DNA of 64,000 bases, from assembly GCA_009760855.2 (NCBI GenBank), contig WPIO01000125.1, positions 617,001 through 681,000 on the forward strand, given 5' to 3'. A model generated the notes under the pieces. That model ran no database searches, had not been told where the DNA came from, and saw nothing but the letters and a program-made list of their open reading frames with translations. Shown here one piece after another: positions 25,343 to 38,239 of this stretch (position 1 is the stretch's first letter; each line of letters opens with the position of its first letter). The DNA is from Cristatella mucedo (lineage: Eukaryota; Bryozoa; Phylactolaemata; Cristatellidae). The position numbers were made by a program, and so were the translations under genes.

Positions 25343-27095
25343 GTCTCTTTAACCCGACTGGCTCAAGGCTAATCTATTTCAAAATCAAGCGTATTCGGGC
25401 TTATTCAAGAATTGCTCGCCTCCCACAAATCTGCTGATGTTTCTGATCTCCTGAGGAACGGTGCTGATCATGGTTTGCTGTAATTCGAGGGCTCATCACT
25501 TGTTTAGCGAATTTCGGAGCTGAGCTGAACACCGTGAACTCTCACCCATGATGCCTTATTAGCTATTGCAGCCAATTGTAATTTACTATTTACTAGAAGT
25601 AAAGAGTTTTGTGAGTGATACTTTCCAGCTAAAATCTACTAGATCTTTATCTCTAGCTCAAGGTGGTGGGTAGGTATACTGACATGTCTACGTTTCTGCC
25701 AGCGGTTTCAATACGCTGCCACCACAAACTTAAAGCAGCCTCTCTTTCAGCTCTGAAATTTGTCAAAACGCATCGGGATTTCTTAGCCGTAGCCTCTCTC
25801 TTTGAATGGGGACAAACCTTACACTGAATGAAGTTACCTGGACTAGGGGCTACTGCAATTCAATCAAGGGGACAACCTTTCTGGTTGCGATCAACATCAG
25901 CCTTGTAAGGAAAGTTTACTAGCTATTCCACGAAATCCGTACAGTGCCGAATACCCTGCTTTCCGGCTACGTGACTAGCTAAACGATATGCACCCCAATT
26001 CCAAGAACTGATTCCTCGAGGTTAGCACGAACCAGCACGACCACAAGCTTTTGTAATCTCACAAAAATCAACTCTCAGATACTCTCAAGAAAATGTATTA
26101 ATAGCGTCTCTACTGTACCCAAAATTGAAAAATGGTGGCTTAGTTTTAAATTTCGCTGATTCGCTACCCGTTCGGGGTTCAAATTCACTGATAGTAGGCA
26201 TTTTCATCAGTCAACCTACACTAGCCACAACCCTGCTGTCCACGAGCCAATATAACACCAGAGTGATGACTGCAACGTGGACGTTGAGTCATCTAGCCTC
26301 AGGATCGGCTACGTGCCGCCTTGCTTATAAAATAGGCCACGTGGGCGTCACTATCTCTAGACTGTGTACAGACGAAAAGCTCTAAATAACGTGATACACA
26401 TACTTTCAGATAACCTTAATCTTATACAAGTATTTACCGCCAATTAAGCCCTTAAATACCTAGGCTAGTTAAATTTCACGATCACAATTGTGATTCCAGT
26501 CAGTTTATTTTCTACTCATGTACAAACTTTCATAGGCCTCCTTTTCCTGCACGACTATCAGAAACATTCTCTTAATATGTACGTCTTTGGATGCTTTAAG
26601 CTTGATTGCTTGCATATTACCAGACGCGACTATTCCATTTTATTTTACGATTTGTGCATTTTTAGCGACCGCTTCTACATGCATACTCAGTCTAGCTCCT
26701 GTTGACGGCTAGTCCTCGCCTAGCCAGACCGGCCAATCCTATTCGATGTAAAAGGGGTGTCTGGCAGGGCCGAAAATTCTCATTCCAAGTCGACTCTTGG
26801 GTGGCCGGAGCTAACTAGGCCCCCAGGGATACTAAAGTGACGCTATTAAATCTCTTGATCGCCTGGATTTTAAAATTGTCCTAGCTGAAGAAACTCGTCA
26901 GTCTTTCCTTGTCTCGTGGGCAGTTTTTCAAAACTACTAGGTAGTTACATTATTGTGGGCTGGTGCTCGATGTGTGCTGCCTTTACTAAAATCTCTGCGA
27001 GTAAGCAAATGCTCAATTTAGTAGATGCCAGGCTTTAAAAATGAGGCTAATGATATACAAAAAGCACGCAACTGACATCGTCGAGTAAAAATGGC
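25343..27095. other. Unannotated sequence in proposed intron
   Basis: About 1.75 kb. Short stretches near 25560-25600 and 25690-25760 recall the plus-strand LINE A C-terminus at low identity and could be an ancient copy. No exon was recognised. Frames at 26125-26385 and 26490-26705 show no domain. Confidence 0.35.
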
Positions 27096-27260
27096 CCCTG
27101 GGTCTCGGCCCAAGGGTAAGGTGCTCGCTCTTCACCATCGGGGTCGTGGGTTTGAGTCCTTCAGTGATTGATCTTTTATTGACCGCTGGAAGCGGTGTTG
27201 ATAGCCATGAAGGCTCATCTGCCGCTCTATAAAATGAGGCTGTTAAATCAGCTTATCTTA
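27096..27260 (+). repeat. SINE family B, near full length
   Basis: A tRNA-like head (GGTCTCGGCCCAAGGGTAAG, then B box GTGGGTTTGAGTCC) is followed by the family B body, TTTATTGACCGCTGGAAGCG, and the end GAGGCTGTTAAATCAGCTTA. The body and tail differ from family A, so a different LINE partner is likely. Confidence 0.75.
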
Positions 27261-27349
27261 TTACCTTATAAAAGAGGTGAAACCCGTAACATGAATGGAA
27301 TATATCTGCCATCGTAGCGTCAAATTTTTCGAACGTAGGACATTTGATG

Positions 27350-28075
27350 TAATAAGAATAATAATATTTTGATATAGTTATATTGCCCTAAGATAACTAC
27401 ATCTCTTTCTAGGCCCATTGCATATGCCGTAAAGTAAACATGCCAGTTGCTTAATGTTAACATGCACAGAGTCAGCACGCATAAGCACGAAAAGTGCCAT
27501 TCATACGGACCCATGAAACGGTGTCAAGAACACGTGCGTTATCGGATTTTTGTAAATGTCGTGAAGTCAGGGGATGTCGTGACGTCAGTTGCAAGTGTGC
27601 TCCATGTTTTGACTAACTAAAGGCACGATCTCCAACGGATCTGAGATTTGGTCGAGACACAGCTACGCCATTTGAGTCAGAAGGCTGGGTAGAACGATGC
27701 TCAGTCTGTTTGGGAATTAATTGGGACCTATAGGCAGTGTAAGAGAAGGAAGAGACGGAAACGTGAGTGAAAAACTCTTAAAGTCGATACGCTGCATAAT
27801 GGGGAGGTCTGTGAGAAATGAAGTCATGTGGAAACTGCTCTTTTCACCATAGGCTTTCTGCAGCTATGCAGAGTCCACAGGCATAGCTTCAGAGTTCTGC
27901 GCCAGCTGCAAGTGGCTTATTGCTTGATCCGAAAGACCAGTGACTATTGAGTTACAAAAGGTGTAAAATGCTGTCCCAAATGCACGAGGTAGCTTTGATG
28001 TAGTATTTCAGCCTTCTAAGCTGCCCCGAATATTTTCTATCCCAAGTAGCTTAAAATAGGCAGTAGGTGAAATGT
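27350..28075 (-). mobile_element. LINE family A 3' fragment
   Basis: It starts with AATAAGAATAATAATATTTTG and a worn 3' signature (TATTGCCCTAAGATAACTAC), then 3'UTR and C-terminal reverse transcriptase in minus orientation to about 28075. It carries many small indels and no frame longer than 64 codons. Confidence 0.8.
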
Positions 28076-31000
28076 CTTTAGATATTTTACATTACTTGCA
28101 AGATTCTTGGTCATTGTTGTAAACAATATTTTGGTTCGTTTTGTGTATTTTTTCTGCCTGCCTGACACTCACACGTGCCTAAATACAATTCACATTAGTT
28201 GAGACCTCCTGCTCAACCCCAGCGCTAATTGACTGAGTAGTTCTTTTCAACGGCAGTGCTATGTAGTTTGAAATTTCTTTTTTGTATACTCAGTCCATGT
28301 AGATGGCTTTAGACTGCGCCCATACGCCATTAGAAGAACATTCATTTAATAAAAGTAGCTGACAGTCATAACAGGAAAACTTTGTCGACCGATATCTCGT
28401 TGTGGCTTATTGTCTATGAAAACTTACGCATAGCGAGACCCTTGCCGAAATTAGGTGGCGTAGAATAGATTCAACTGGAATTATTAAGTAGCTTTAGTGC
28501 GTTCAAAGGGATTTCCGTAAAATTCATAGAGTGTTCAGGATTTATTCGATGAGGAAAATGCGGGCCCAATTCCTGCTAGATGTGAATAAAAAAGACCTCA
28601 CATCATTTAACTTTATGTGGTGGATCGTTATGTTTCATAGTCCCAGGAAAAATAGTTCGCTGTTCCACGGACAGCACGATCATTCGTTGGGTGGCTTTCA
28701 AATTTACAGCTAATTGCAGGTAATAAATTTGCAGAAACCCTCGGTTTTTACCCACGACTGTTGGGCGTGGCAGCTTTAGTCTATTTAGAATAGGCCCGTC
28801 GTCGTGGGAATTGGGTATTTCTCTAAGCACGCACACAAGTAAGGTCTTCTCGCTGGATGTTCGCGCTCCAAGTAATCACCTCACTTGAAATCAACAGATT
28901 GATCACCGAACCACGAGCCGGTTTTTATTTTCAAGAAACTTGGAGCAACTAAGCTTTAGCTATAACGAATTACTCGACGTCGCAGATATAACTTTATTTT
29001 CAAAGTGTGCAGCCTTCACTATGAAATTGTTTTTAGTCGAAGTATTGAATTTTTGTTATCACCGAAATCAGTCTTGCCAGGTTTAGAAACTCAGCAAAGC
29101 ATCACGTGACTGCAAAACGAAGCAGGCGCGCTTTTGCAATGAAAACAATTGCCTTTTGTTAGGAAGTTGACCATTTATATGCCAGCTCACCGTCTGTCCC
29201 TACCGGCTAGTTAATCGCTTACTTTCTTGAAGTAATTTCTAATAACATGCATTGGGATTATAAAACGCTACTGTTTACAACCGGAAGAAGCCGCTTAACC
29301 TCAGCCTCTCGTTACGAGTAGTTATTAGCACGTCCGCTGAACTACGACTCTGTTCGATACTTTGCACGTATTCGTGCTAGCTATAATTCAAAGTTAGGCA
29401 CCCCGCACCCGCGTCTAATCAGTCTCTGATTATTGATTAAGATTTTCTGTCCTTGTCTTAGCAGCATACAAGTCAACTTTCGAAAATGAGGGTCCACCTG
29501 AATGGCAAGCACTGACAATTATGCATTTCGCAGCCAGTCCAAACTTTTTGTCCGAGCACAATTGAAAGCGTTGCCTAGCCCACGTGCGTGCGGGAGCCTT
29601 CCACCCTCTTTCACGATTAAGCTCCTCAATACAGCCAAGATAAAGTTCCTTGCACACGCACCATTGGCAGCAGCCCAAATTGGGACTTTTCCCTTTATCA
29701 ACGGGTACCGAGTTTCCATTTGGCTGCATTCGGATGGATACGCAGGATGTCAAGCGAAGGTAGCGTTGCGTTTGTTATACTGGCGCATCTCGTAAGGCGT
29801 ACTCATTGCATTGCTACGCTAGCATACCATGAGTCTGAACTGTGTGACGACTTGCTGTTGTTGCTTGTTAGAAAGTAGCGACATCATTTCTTACCCTCGC
29901 CCTTTTCTGTCCTGTTTGTCACACTAAGCACGAAAAGCGTCATTGGTGGCGCATGAAACAGGTCTCTAGTTTTGTCAGCTTCTCAGCGTAGGCAGCCGAC
30001 ATATTGTCATTCACATATACCCTGACAGATATTGCCATTCACGCATTCACCTTGACAGAAAACAAGGCTGGCTCCGTTTCGCACTGATGCCATCTCGAAG
30101 TGGTACTTCAGTACGGTCGTTTGCGGAAAAGTCGAATTGGCGATTTCTCACTAAAATAGCAAGACTCGTCCGTGGCTAAGCCCATGAAATTTCACATACC
30201 AGAGCCTTCAACAGGACCGGGCAAAGTATTCAGCTGTTTGGAAGGCTGAGCTGAAAGCTAGTAATTCGTTCGTCGTTTAAGTTGCTTTGCCAGAGAAGCA
30301 AGTTGCTGTTAAACGCGAAAATGGGACTCGGTAAGGCTGCAATGGTCCGGCGGAAGTTCGGTCAGGAATAGAAGAAATGCTCGGATAACTTGGATTTCGA
30401 CTGCATTTTGCCCGCCCAATTATTCTAGCGAATCTAGAGCACATTTGAAAGAGCGAGAGCGAAACGTAAGAGAAGGCGTAGACTTGCTTTCAGCAGTCTG
30501 GATATCTGAAAAACTTTCAGTTTAGTACGACAGTCACGGCAACGTTATGTCTAATATACTAAGATAGAAAACGCACATATCTAAGGTTGACAGAAATGTG
30601 CTTATTCATGCAGCAACGAAATGAAAACGGAGTAGTAGCTCCGACGATGGAACCAAAAAATAAGCGGCGAAAGGTCTGCCTGCCTGCCTGCCTACCGATA
30701 TGTGCATCTGGCCTTAAGTCATAAAATCCTGCTGCTCGACGTCGTTCTGCTGCAATCGAGCAAGTGCTTCACCATTCGCTGAGTGGCTAAAACATTTTCT
30801 AGTGACATTGAATGATCACGCTTTCAACGGGTGAAACTTGAAGTAGAGCGTTCTGTCTTTTTGTCTTTGCGGTCCTCGTGACTGTTCTTGCAAAGAGAAA
30901 CTATTGCTATTATTATTTTTATAGCTTCAGTGGCATTTTATGAATCAATTAGTGGCTTCCACAAAGCGTGCACAGTCTGTCCGCCAGCGAGCTCCCTGTG

Positions 31001-33711
31001 ACCCTTTCAATTTAGGCTGAGGTCTCGGAAATAAACAAAAACAAGTTAGAGACTAATGCACGGCTGCTATCGGGAGAGAGGCTACGAAGCGGCGACCCAT
31101 AGGGAAAGCCGGCCTTCGAAGAAGGCAGCGCCAGTAGCCGATCACCGAGGAAACTGACTGGATGCATTCGGCGACGAGCGTCACAGTGGCCGGCGCAAGC
31201 ACGATGTGCAGAAATGCATGCACCCAAAATTGTATGTTGAGATTGATCGAATGGATACGAGTGCTATAAAGCATGCCGTAAACCACATGCGAATAACTCC
31301 GTCTCTTCCCTTGTGACACTGGAACGAACACATTGTCGTGCCACTCCTATGAGGTGGTTGGTTGCGTGTGTCTATGTGCCTGAGTTAGGTTGTGATCTTG
31401 AACTCATCGATACTTCGACCTAGTGATGAAGTGCACCCGTGTGTCTCTTTCGAGGCCAGCGAAGGCGTCGAAAGTGTGGTCATACTTCACCTTCCAAGCG
31501 GCAGCACAGTGGTCTCAGTAATAATTGTGTTGGCTCAACAGACTTGCCACTACGGCTTGTCAGTCACCGCTAATGCAGCTTTAAGAGTAGGAGAAGCAGT
31601 CCGACTATGGCGAATTCGGGAAACCGACAAGATAAGAAGGAGCGTCTGCTTCTGGAACAGGTGCCCTGGGCGGAACGTCACCTTGCTTAGGAAAAAGAGC
31701 GTCTCTAAGACCTTTTCATTCAGAAACCCTCGGAGGCCTTGTTTTGGCTTGCAAACTGACAGATCAGAATCTGAGCAAAGCAAACAGTCAGAAACCTATT
31801 GAAGCCAGATAAAGCTGAAGTCGGCGACGTCAAGACAACCATCTGGCGTCTAGCTAGGGTAACACCCGAATGCGTGTTTTTTTTAATTGCACGTGCCACT
31901 TCCATCAACAGACTGCGGATATAGTGAAGAAATGGGGCTAGTTTTCTCGTTGAAATTTGAGATGCGGCTGCTTAAAATTGCGGATTCGCACCTCCCTGAT
32001 GACTCATTGGTAGCGAAGTGACTCTTCTTTCTCAAAGATTTCTGCAGCATCTGGGCGACTCAGCTTTCGTATCTCCAGTTGGCCCGCGACCAAATACAGA
32101 CTGCCGAGTAGTCTACCGCCGCACCGAAGCAGGCTCGTCAATTTAAGACGGTCGTCGTGGTACCGTGCTAATTGTTTTCCTTTTTTAAGCTTAATAATGC
32201 CTATGATTCAGGCGGCCGTCTTCAGTCTCCGCCCGCCCCGCCCCAGCATCTGGTCCTGCGGGCAGTCAGCGGCACCTCGTCGCCTAGATGTTCCTCGCGA
32301 AGCTCTCTGGGTAACCGACTGCTCTGTGAGGCCTACTGCACTAAACTCACGGGTCACCATGTAGTCTCTGCGTTCATGTATTCGCCCGCTCGTTCCTAAG
32401 CGATTACGCTACGGTTGGTGCCTGCTTACACTAGCGTTCAGGGGCACCCAAAGTTTCTAAGGGGGCCGAACCTTGACCTTGGTAGGCTTTGGGGCTGATC
32501 TTTCAGTTCGATTGGCGGGTGTCTGCGACAATTAGCCACCGTCAGTACACCGGTGTCTCTACTATCATCTACTATCTATTTTGTATCCGGATTTTTTGTA
32601 CGTTCGCTCGAACATTAGCACTCTCTGCAAGTTTGAGATTTAGTAAATGCTCATCTTGAACGGTCTTTCTCGTCTTGCGTTTTAAGCTTATTTTCTACTC
32701 CCTTTAACTCCTCCCGTCACACAATAAATATATATGCTGGCATCACTATTGCTGAGCATGAAATACCTAGCACTCAAAAAAGTTAATGAGATTATTACCA
32801 GAGTCGACCAGATTTGAGTTGGATTCGTGGCCTGAGCTTCAGAGCTGGGGGAAGGGGCACCGATCAAAAAATTTCAAACAGATACTTGTAGGTTACCTTC
32901 AAGCAGATAGTTTGATTTCAGTTCTGCCCCTAGAGTAACGACACATTCAGTTTTTGAACGTCGTCCGTATGCCGCGCTGATTCAAAAACATTTTTGGGTC
33001 GCGTGCTGCTAGTAATAATCGCGCGGCCCAACTGCAAAACCAAAGCATCCGTAAGCCTTACGTTTCCAGTTCTTCGCTGTGTGCCTACGTCATGTCTGAC
33101 GCATTTTTTGGAGGCAAACTTTAATCCCGCTTTGGCATCGTCTGGAACAGTCGATGCGAGCTCGGAGCTCTACACGGACTACAGCCGATGCGAACCTGCA
33201 TAAAGCTACTGCGGCTTCACAGCAACCGCGTGGGACTCAAAACATAAAAAGCCAAAAAAGAGATGCACGATGCCACTGATTCAGCGATGTCATCTCGTTT
33301 CCTAACTCTGCCAGACCGGGCGGGGTCGCCTCGTGCCCTTTTAATTCAGCTAGGAAAGCTACTGTACATGCACGTCGCTGAAAAAAGCGGTCACCAACGC
33401 ATGCACGTCGTCAACGCTGTAAATAGACCGCAGGGACGGCTGTAGATTTGACCCGCCTATTCAACCCTTCCGTTCTTCGGCTGAAGCCTCGCTCTCGCCA
33501 GCGCGTAGATTCGCACGGCTGCATCGGCTCCGGTCGCTATTCGCGTTTCGGACGTAGCGTCGTAGCTCTGCTGTCTCTCTGAAGAATGCTGGCGCCGAGC
33601 GCGGAGAGCAGAGTTATACTGGCACAACTTTCGACCCGATTTACAAAGCGTCGAGAAGGTTTCTGACTGGGTCCTTGTGGCCACGATGGAGAGCGCAAAT
33701 ATTTTTGTCAA
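28076..33711. other. Unannotated 5.6-kb block, largely repeat-free
   Basis: This is the longest stretch without a recognised transposon. Frames of up to 136 codons (31392-31802, +), 107 codons (29753-29430, -) and 97 codons (29502-29795, +) are present, but none shows a domain, signal peptide or convincing splice context. A TGCC microsatellite (four to five copies) lies at about 30676-30695. A degenerate direct repeat of about 30 bp containing ATTGTCATTCACATATACCC lies at about 30000-30060. Confidence 0.4.
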
Positions 33712-33783
33712 GGACAGAGAGAGAGAGAGAGAGGAGAGAGACAAGAGAGTGAGAGAGAGACAGGAGAGTGAGAGAGAGAGACA

Positions 33784-33842
<59 letters not shown>
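33712..33842. repeat. GA-rich microsatellite with higher-order repeat
   Basis: A GA tract contains repeated AGACAGGAGAGTGAGAGAG segments at about 33752, 33771 and 33789, followed by a purer (GA)n run. Confidence 0.95.
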
Positions 33843-33843
<1 letters not shown>

Positions 33844-34724
33844 AGCTTCGTCTACTGATCGGAGCCAAGCGCCATGCTTAGAATGGAATAAAAAGCCAGG
33901 TGGCTAACCATATATATTGAGTCTGTGGCCAGGATTAAGACGGTGATAGTATCATACCTTCGACCCGCTAGATGCTACGATCTGAGCAAATGCTCGAGGG
34001 AACGCTTAGGGGCCAAGCCGATCAACACGCCACGTCAGGTTGGTTCGAGATTGGCCAGGGGCCATTGGCCTCTTCCCTATTTCTAAATCTGCAGAGAACA
34101 AATTCCTTCCGAGACAAGTGCAGTGTTGACAGACTGCATCGCAAATTCACAAATTATGGGTCTGAGAATTGAGAAGAATCACTTAAACGTACAGGTCAAA
34201 CAAAAATGAAGACTCCATTACTGGTCGAAGCAGATCTGCTTGCATGCACAAGAGACGTTAGAATGACATTGCTCTCCGGCAGTCATTGGTCAAATTGAAA
34301 TTGTTGGTCAGCCGCTGTGTGTTAGACACCTATGTATGTGTACAGGTACAATAAAACTCTCTGTACTTTGCCCACTGTAAATAAAGCGAAAATTGAGTTT
34401 GGTCAGTTAGAGCAACATCAATAGCCAAGACAATCAACATTTAAAAAAGGCTGCAAGCCTACAGGAAATAAGGTAAACTGCATTCCGCAGTCAAAGACGA
34501 AAATAATACTACTGACCAGTAGATGCCACCCTAATCTTCTCGCTAACTTATGAGCATTGCGTTTGAAGTGCCGCCCATGTCATAACGTAAAACGACTGTC
34601 CTTAATTTGTAGACGTAGACTAAGAACATTTTTGCCTTTTAGTAATTGCCTTCCCATAGAAAGGTCCTCCGGCTACGTAAAACTATAAAAACCTCATCGA
34701 ACGCAGTTATTTTTTCGTCGCTAC
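33843..34724. other. Unannotated sequence in proposed intron
   Basis: About 0.9 kb without a recognised gene or repeat. The longest frame is 66 codons (33972-34172). Confidence 0.4.
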
Positions 34725-34868
34725 CTGAAAAATAATAATATTTATAATGAGACATTGTTATAGCGCCATCAGAGAGCTTCGTCTCGTGATAGGGACTTAG
34801 CACATGTTGTGAGGGAAGCGTGTGTAAACGGCTATTGATAGCATGCAAAGCAGCAGCACGCTTAAGCA

Positions 34869-34925
34869 TAGCAAAATATAATTCATTTGTATAGCACCCT
34901 AACAGAACTTAATCTCTATTCAGCC
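34869..34925 (-). repeat. SINE family A tail fragment
   Basis: Only the tail is present: ATAATTCATTTGTATAGCAC to ATCTCTATTCAG. The tRNA-like head is missing. Confidence 0.75.
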
Positions 34926-35062
34926 TATCTCGCTCCAGCTATCGTCTTGGCTGACCTTCATGCTCACTGCACTAGTGGCCTTATATATACGAACTAGCAT
35001 TGACCGAACCCAAGCTCTTATCCTCCTATTGGCAAAGTGTCAAATGGGGAGAAGCTGGTTAA

Positions 35063-35207
35063 ATAATTCATTCATGTGTATAGCGCCCCAAGAGAACTTA
35101 ATCTCTATTTAGGCGTTTCACATGTGCCCCAGGGCTCAAGCCCACGACCTCGGCTAGACTTGGTTAGGGCGAGCACCTTAGCCACTGGACTAAATCAGTT
35201 CGGCAAA
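35063..35207 (-). repeat. SINE family A, near full length
   Basis: Tail (TAATTCATTCATGTGTATAG), signature CAAGAGAACTTAATCTCTAT, B box complement (GGGCTCAAGCCC) and A box complement (GCCACTGGACTAAATCAG) are all readable in minus orientation. Confidence 0.8.
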
Positions 35208-35455
35208 GAAAAGTGCACACGAACCTACGAAATTTTGCGACGAGCAGGTACGCTGTTAGCTTCGTCTTAAACGTCGTTAAGTCAGAGGATGTCGTGACGA
35301 TAGTCGGAAGTGAGTGCCGTGCTTTGAACTAAAGGCACGGTCTCCATAGGATTTGCGGCTGTTCGAGGCACGTCTATATGACTCGAGTCTGGCGAGCGGA
35401 TAGTACGATGCCTGGCCAGATTGGGAATAAGTTAGGATAGGTGGGCATATTAGGT

Positions 35456-35765
35456 TTTGCTCTGCAGGTCCTAGACTGTGGAACTCGCTTTCACAATTCT
35501 TACGCAACGACATCAAATTTCCTGCTGCCGAATCCTTTTTAGCCGTCTTGAGCTGCTACTTCCATGCTACTCACAGCCTCGACTGCTCTCATGACTCAGC
35601 TACGTTTCTCGCTTTCTCTTTTTGCCTGAGACAAAGTCAGTTGGGTATCAAATGCAAACCGACAGCCACTTAGGCTTTGAGTGCACTATGTAAAACTCTC
35701 CTGCGTAACACCCGCACGGTCTTTGTGGCTTTGTGGAGCTACAAATGGAGATACGCTACATTGCC
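35456..35765 (+). mobile_element. LINE family B 3' end
   Basis: In plus orientation it begins near GCTCTGCAGGTCCTAGACTG (the ORF C-terminus, with residues like VLDCGTRFHNSYATTSN) and ends in GGAGCTACAAATGGAGATAC near 35755. It matches the complement of 45695-45995 closely and abuts the LINE A fragment at 35455. Confidence 0.8.
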
Positions 35766-35869
35766 TCGCATTACATTACGCACGCGCTGTCTTGTGACCC
35801 AACGACGCCGCATCGACTGCAACCCCTCGTCTCTGTCAAAATCCAGTGCATCCGTCGCGCCCAGCAGTT

Positions 35870-35955
35870 GCACTTGCCAAATGTCAGACGAGAAAGGCGG
35901 ATTCGAGCCCCACGCCCTCAGCTGGCCGTAACTGCGACGCTAATCGCTTAACCAT
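35870..35955 (-). repeat. tRNA-like element, possible third SINE family
   Basis: The minus strand carries GATGGTTAAGCGATTAG (A box-like) and GGGGCTCGAATCC (B box-like) about 40 bp apart, the spacing of a tRNA or tRNA-derived SINE. The flanks do not pair as an acceptor stem, and no tail shared with families A or B follows. It is most likely a SINE head and not a working tRNA gene. Confidence 0.4.
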
Positions 35956-36625
35956 CTCCGTCATCCGTTTGGATCGCAGCGGGAGCGGCAGGGCGGCATT
36001 CGGTCGTTGCGGCTCTGCGCCGCCGCCGCACGGCCGTGGCGGTAGGGAACGGGAGGTCCGACAGCAGCCTCGGCCGTTTCGTCATGGTCCAATGTCGTCG
36101 TGGCAGCTGCTCGCCGTCGCCAGTTGGACGAAGGGTCGCTGCACCGCCACAACCTCGCCGCTGCGCTCGGGCGGCAGTGAGCCCTTACGGCGGCATTGCG
36201 CCGTTACGGCTGCATCGTTCCGCGAGTTCCTCTTCCCATGCGCTGCGAGCGAGCGACGTGCGCAAGCAGCTACCGACCCTTGGTCGCCACCCACCCAGTC
36301 CTAGATGAGTCAAACCTGGTGGAGATGGATGGGACTCGCCCTCTCTGCGTCCGCACGCAGCTCCCAGTCCCGGACTTGCGTGCTGCGGTAGCAGACAATG
36401 AAGGAGCACAGCTGTCAGCTGCGAAGCGACCCATCGGGTGACGAATTTCCGCGTAACAAAAACAAGGAAATTCCAATTAGCGGTCGAATTTTCTTGGAGC
36501 GACGCCGCCGAAACGCGATAAAGGATGCAGTATCCTAAAGGTGTTCGCCGGATAGCATTTTAAGGAGGCTAATAGCATCCCAAGGCACGAGAGACTCGCA
36601 ATTAGCCGCACGACGGGTCGAGGAC
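35956..36625. other. GC-rich island
   Basis: CpG-rich sequence at about 35980-36440 keeps several frames open on both strands (for example 35846-36304 + and 36409-36185 -). None shows a domain. The composition could mark a promoter or an old GC-rich repeat. Confidence 0.35.
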
Positions 36626-36950
<325 letters not shown>

Positions 36951-37721
36951 TAGAGAGAGGAAGAGAGCGAGGAAGGAAGGGAGAGAAGAAGAGAGAGAGG
37001 GAAGAATGAAAGGAGGGGCTGAACTGTCGATCGTGAACTGTTCCGTCGATCGAAGCGCGATTGTTTCGCACCGAAATCTTACGACAGCCCGACGTCGCTG
37101 CGGCCGAGCGGAGCGTTCCAGCCTAAGCCCGTTTCCGCCCCAGAGAAGTCTTCCGACGTCTGAAGGGGGGGGGGGAGAGCGTAGGCTTAGGCATCGGTTT
37201 CAGTTGGTCCACCGAAGCTTTCGAAGCTTCCGGTTTGCAAAAAGGTCGCTAAGAAAGAAGCTAACCCACCGCAGCGGCGGCGGTGGTTGCTGCGAGCTGC
37301 CGGCGCGACTTTGTTCGCAAATAGGAGCGGCAGGTTCAACGCGCAGGCAGCGTAACCTGCCGACCGCAATGCTTCGCTAAGCTCCGGCCGCGATCGGGTG
37401 GAATCCGAGAGAGCAATGCGCGCTTTCCTTACGCTAGCGTCTACTTGCATCAAACTGAGCATTAGCCCGGGACTGGAAGACGGATGCTCGCTTGCGGTCG
37501 AAATGGCATTGATGCGCGGAGGCCGCGCTCCTGCACGTCGCCGCGGGGAAACCGTTTGTTTAGAATCGAGCGCAGACGGACTGCGAATTCCCATTCCCCG
37601 GTGTTGTGGCAGCCCTGAAACTGCTGTCTCATTCGTAAAACTGCGTGCTAGTAAAAAGAGGCGCGGCCGCGTAAATTCTCGGTAGCCTACTTGCTGACTT
37701 TAAATTGGTTCAGTTACTGTG
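36951..37721. other. GC-rich island
   Basis: A CpG-rich island at about 37070-37680 keeps a 135-codon minus frame (37594-37187) and a 95-codon plus frame (37398-37685) open on overlapping DNA. Neither has a recognised domain. Confidence 0.35.
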
Positions 37722-37890
37722 AGCGGTGATGGCACACTAGGTAAGGCAGTTGCTTTCACGACCTCGATCCCGAGGTCGTGGCTTCAATTCTTGCGGTGGG
37801 CGATTCTTTATCACTCCTGCAAGCGGTGGTGATAGCCACAAAGGCTCTACTGTCGCTATACAAAACGAGGCTGTTTAATCAGCTAGGATT
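37722..37890 (+). repeat. SINE family B, near full length
   Basis: The tRNA-like head is GCACACTAGGTAAGGCAG with B box GTGGCTTCAATTC. The body GCAAGCGGTGGTGATAGCCA is well kept, and the end is ACGAGGCTGTTTAATCAGCT. This is the best plus-strand copy of family B. Confidence 0.8.
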
Positions 37891-38154
37891 TATTTGTTAT
37901 TTATTTATTCCCTTTACTTGGAATAGTGAGTGCTGCTCGCAGCACTTTTACTATCAAGGGATGGTCGCTTTTGTATGCCAAACAGTTGAGCATTCCCTGG
38001 ATAGAGGCTCGATTTTCTAAGGATCTTCATTTGCCGGAAATATAATCCAGCTGCGGAGAATTGAGTAACGTGAGGAGGGCCCACATTGCAAGCAATCTTT
38101 CGTCCTCGTGGCGGCTAAACGCGCGTAAACCATGCGCGCCGGATGGCTAATATG

Positions 38155-38158
38155 TATA

Positions 38159-38204
<46 letters not shown>

Positions 38205-38208
38205 TATA
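38155..38208. repeat. 54-nt perfect AT palindrome
   Basis: TATACTAA at 38155-38162 is the exact reverse complement of TTAGTATA at 38201-38208, and the bases between are pure alternating TA, so the full 54 nt is self-complementary. Confidence 0.95.
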
Positions 38209-38239
38209 TATATTAAAGATGTATTAAAATATTGAACAT

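Larger units (their letters stand above)
34725..35455 (-). mobile_element. LINE family A fragment split by SINE insertions
   Basis: The 3' tip with AATAATAATATTTATAATGA lies at 34725-34868 and stops in the 3'UTR. The same element resumes at about 35236 (GTCGTTAAGTCAGAGGATGT) and ends near 35455. About 370 bp between the halves contains two SINE family A pieces plus other sequence. Confidence 0.75.
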
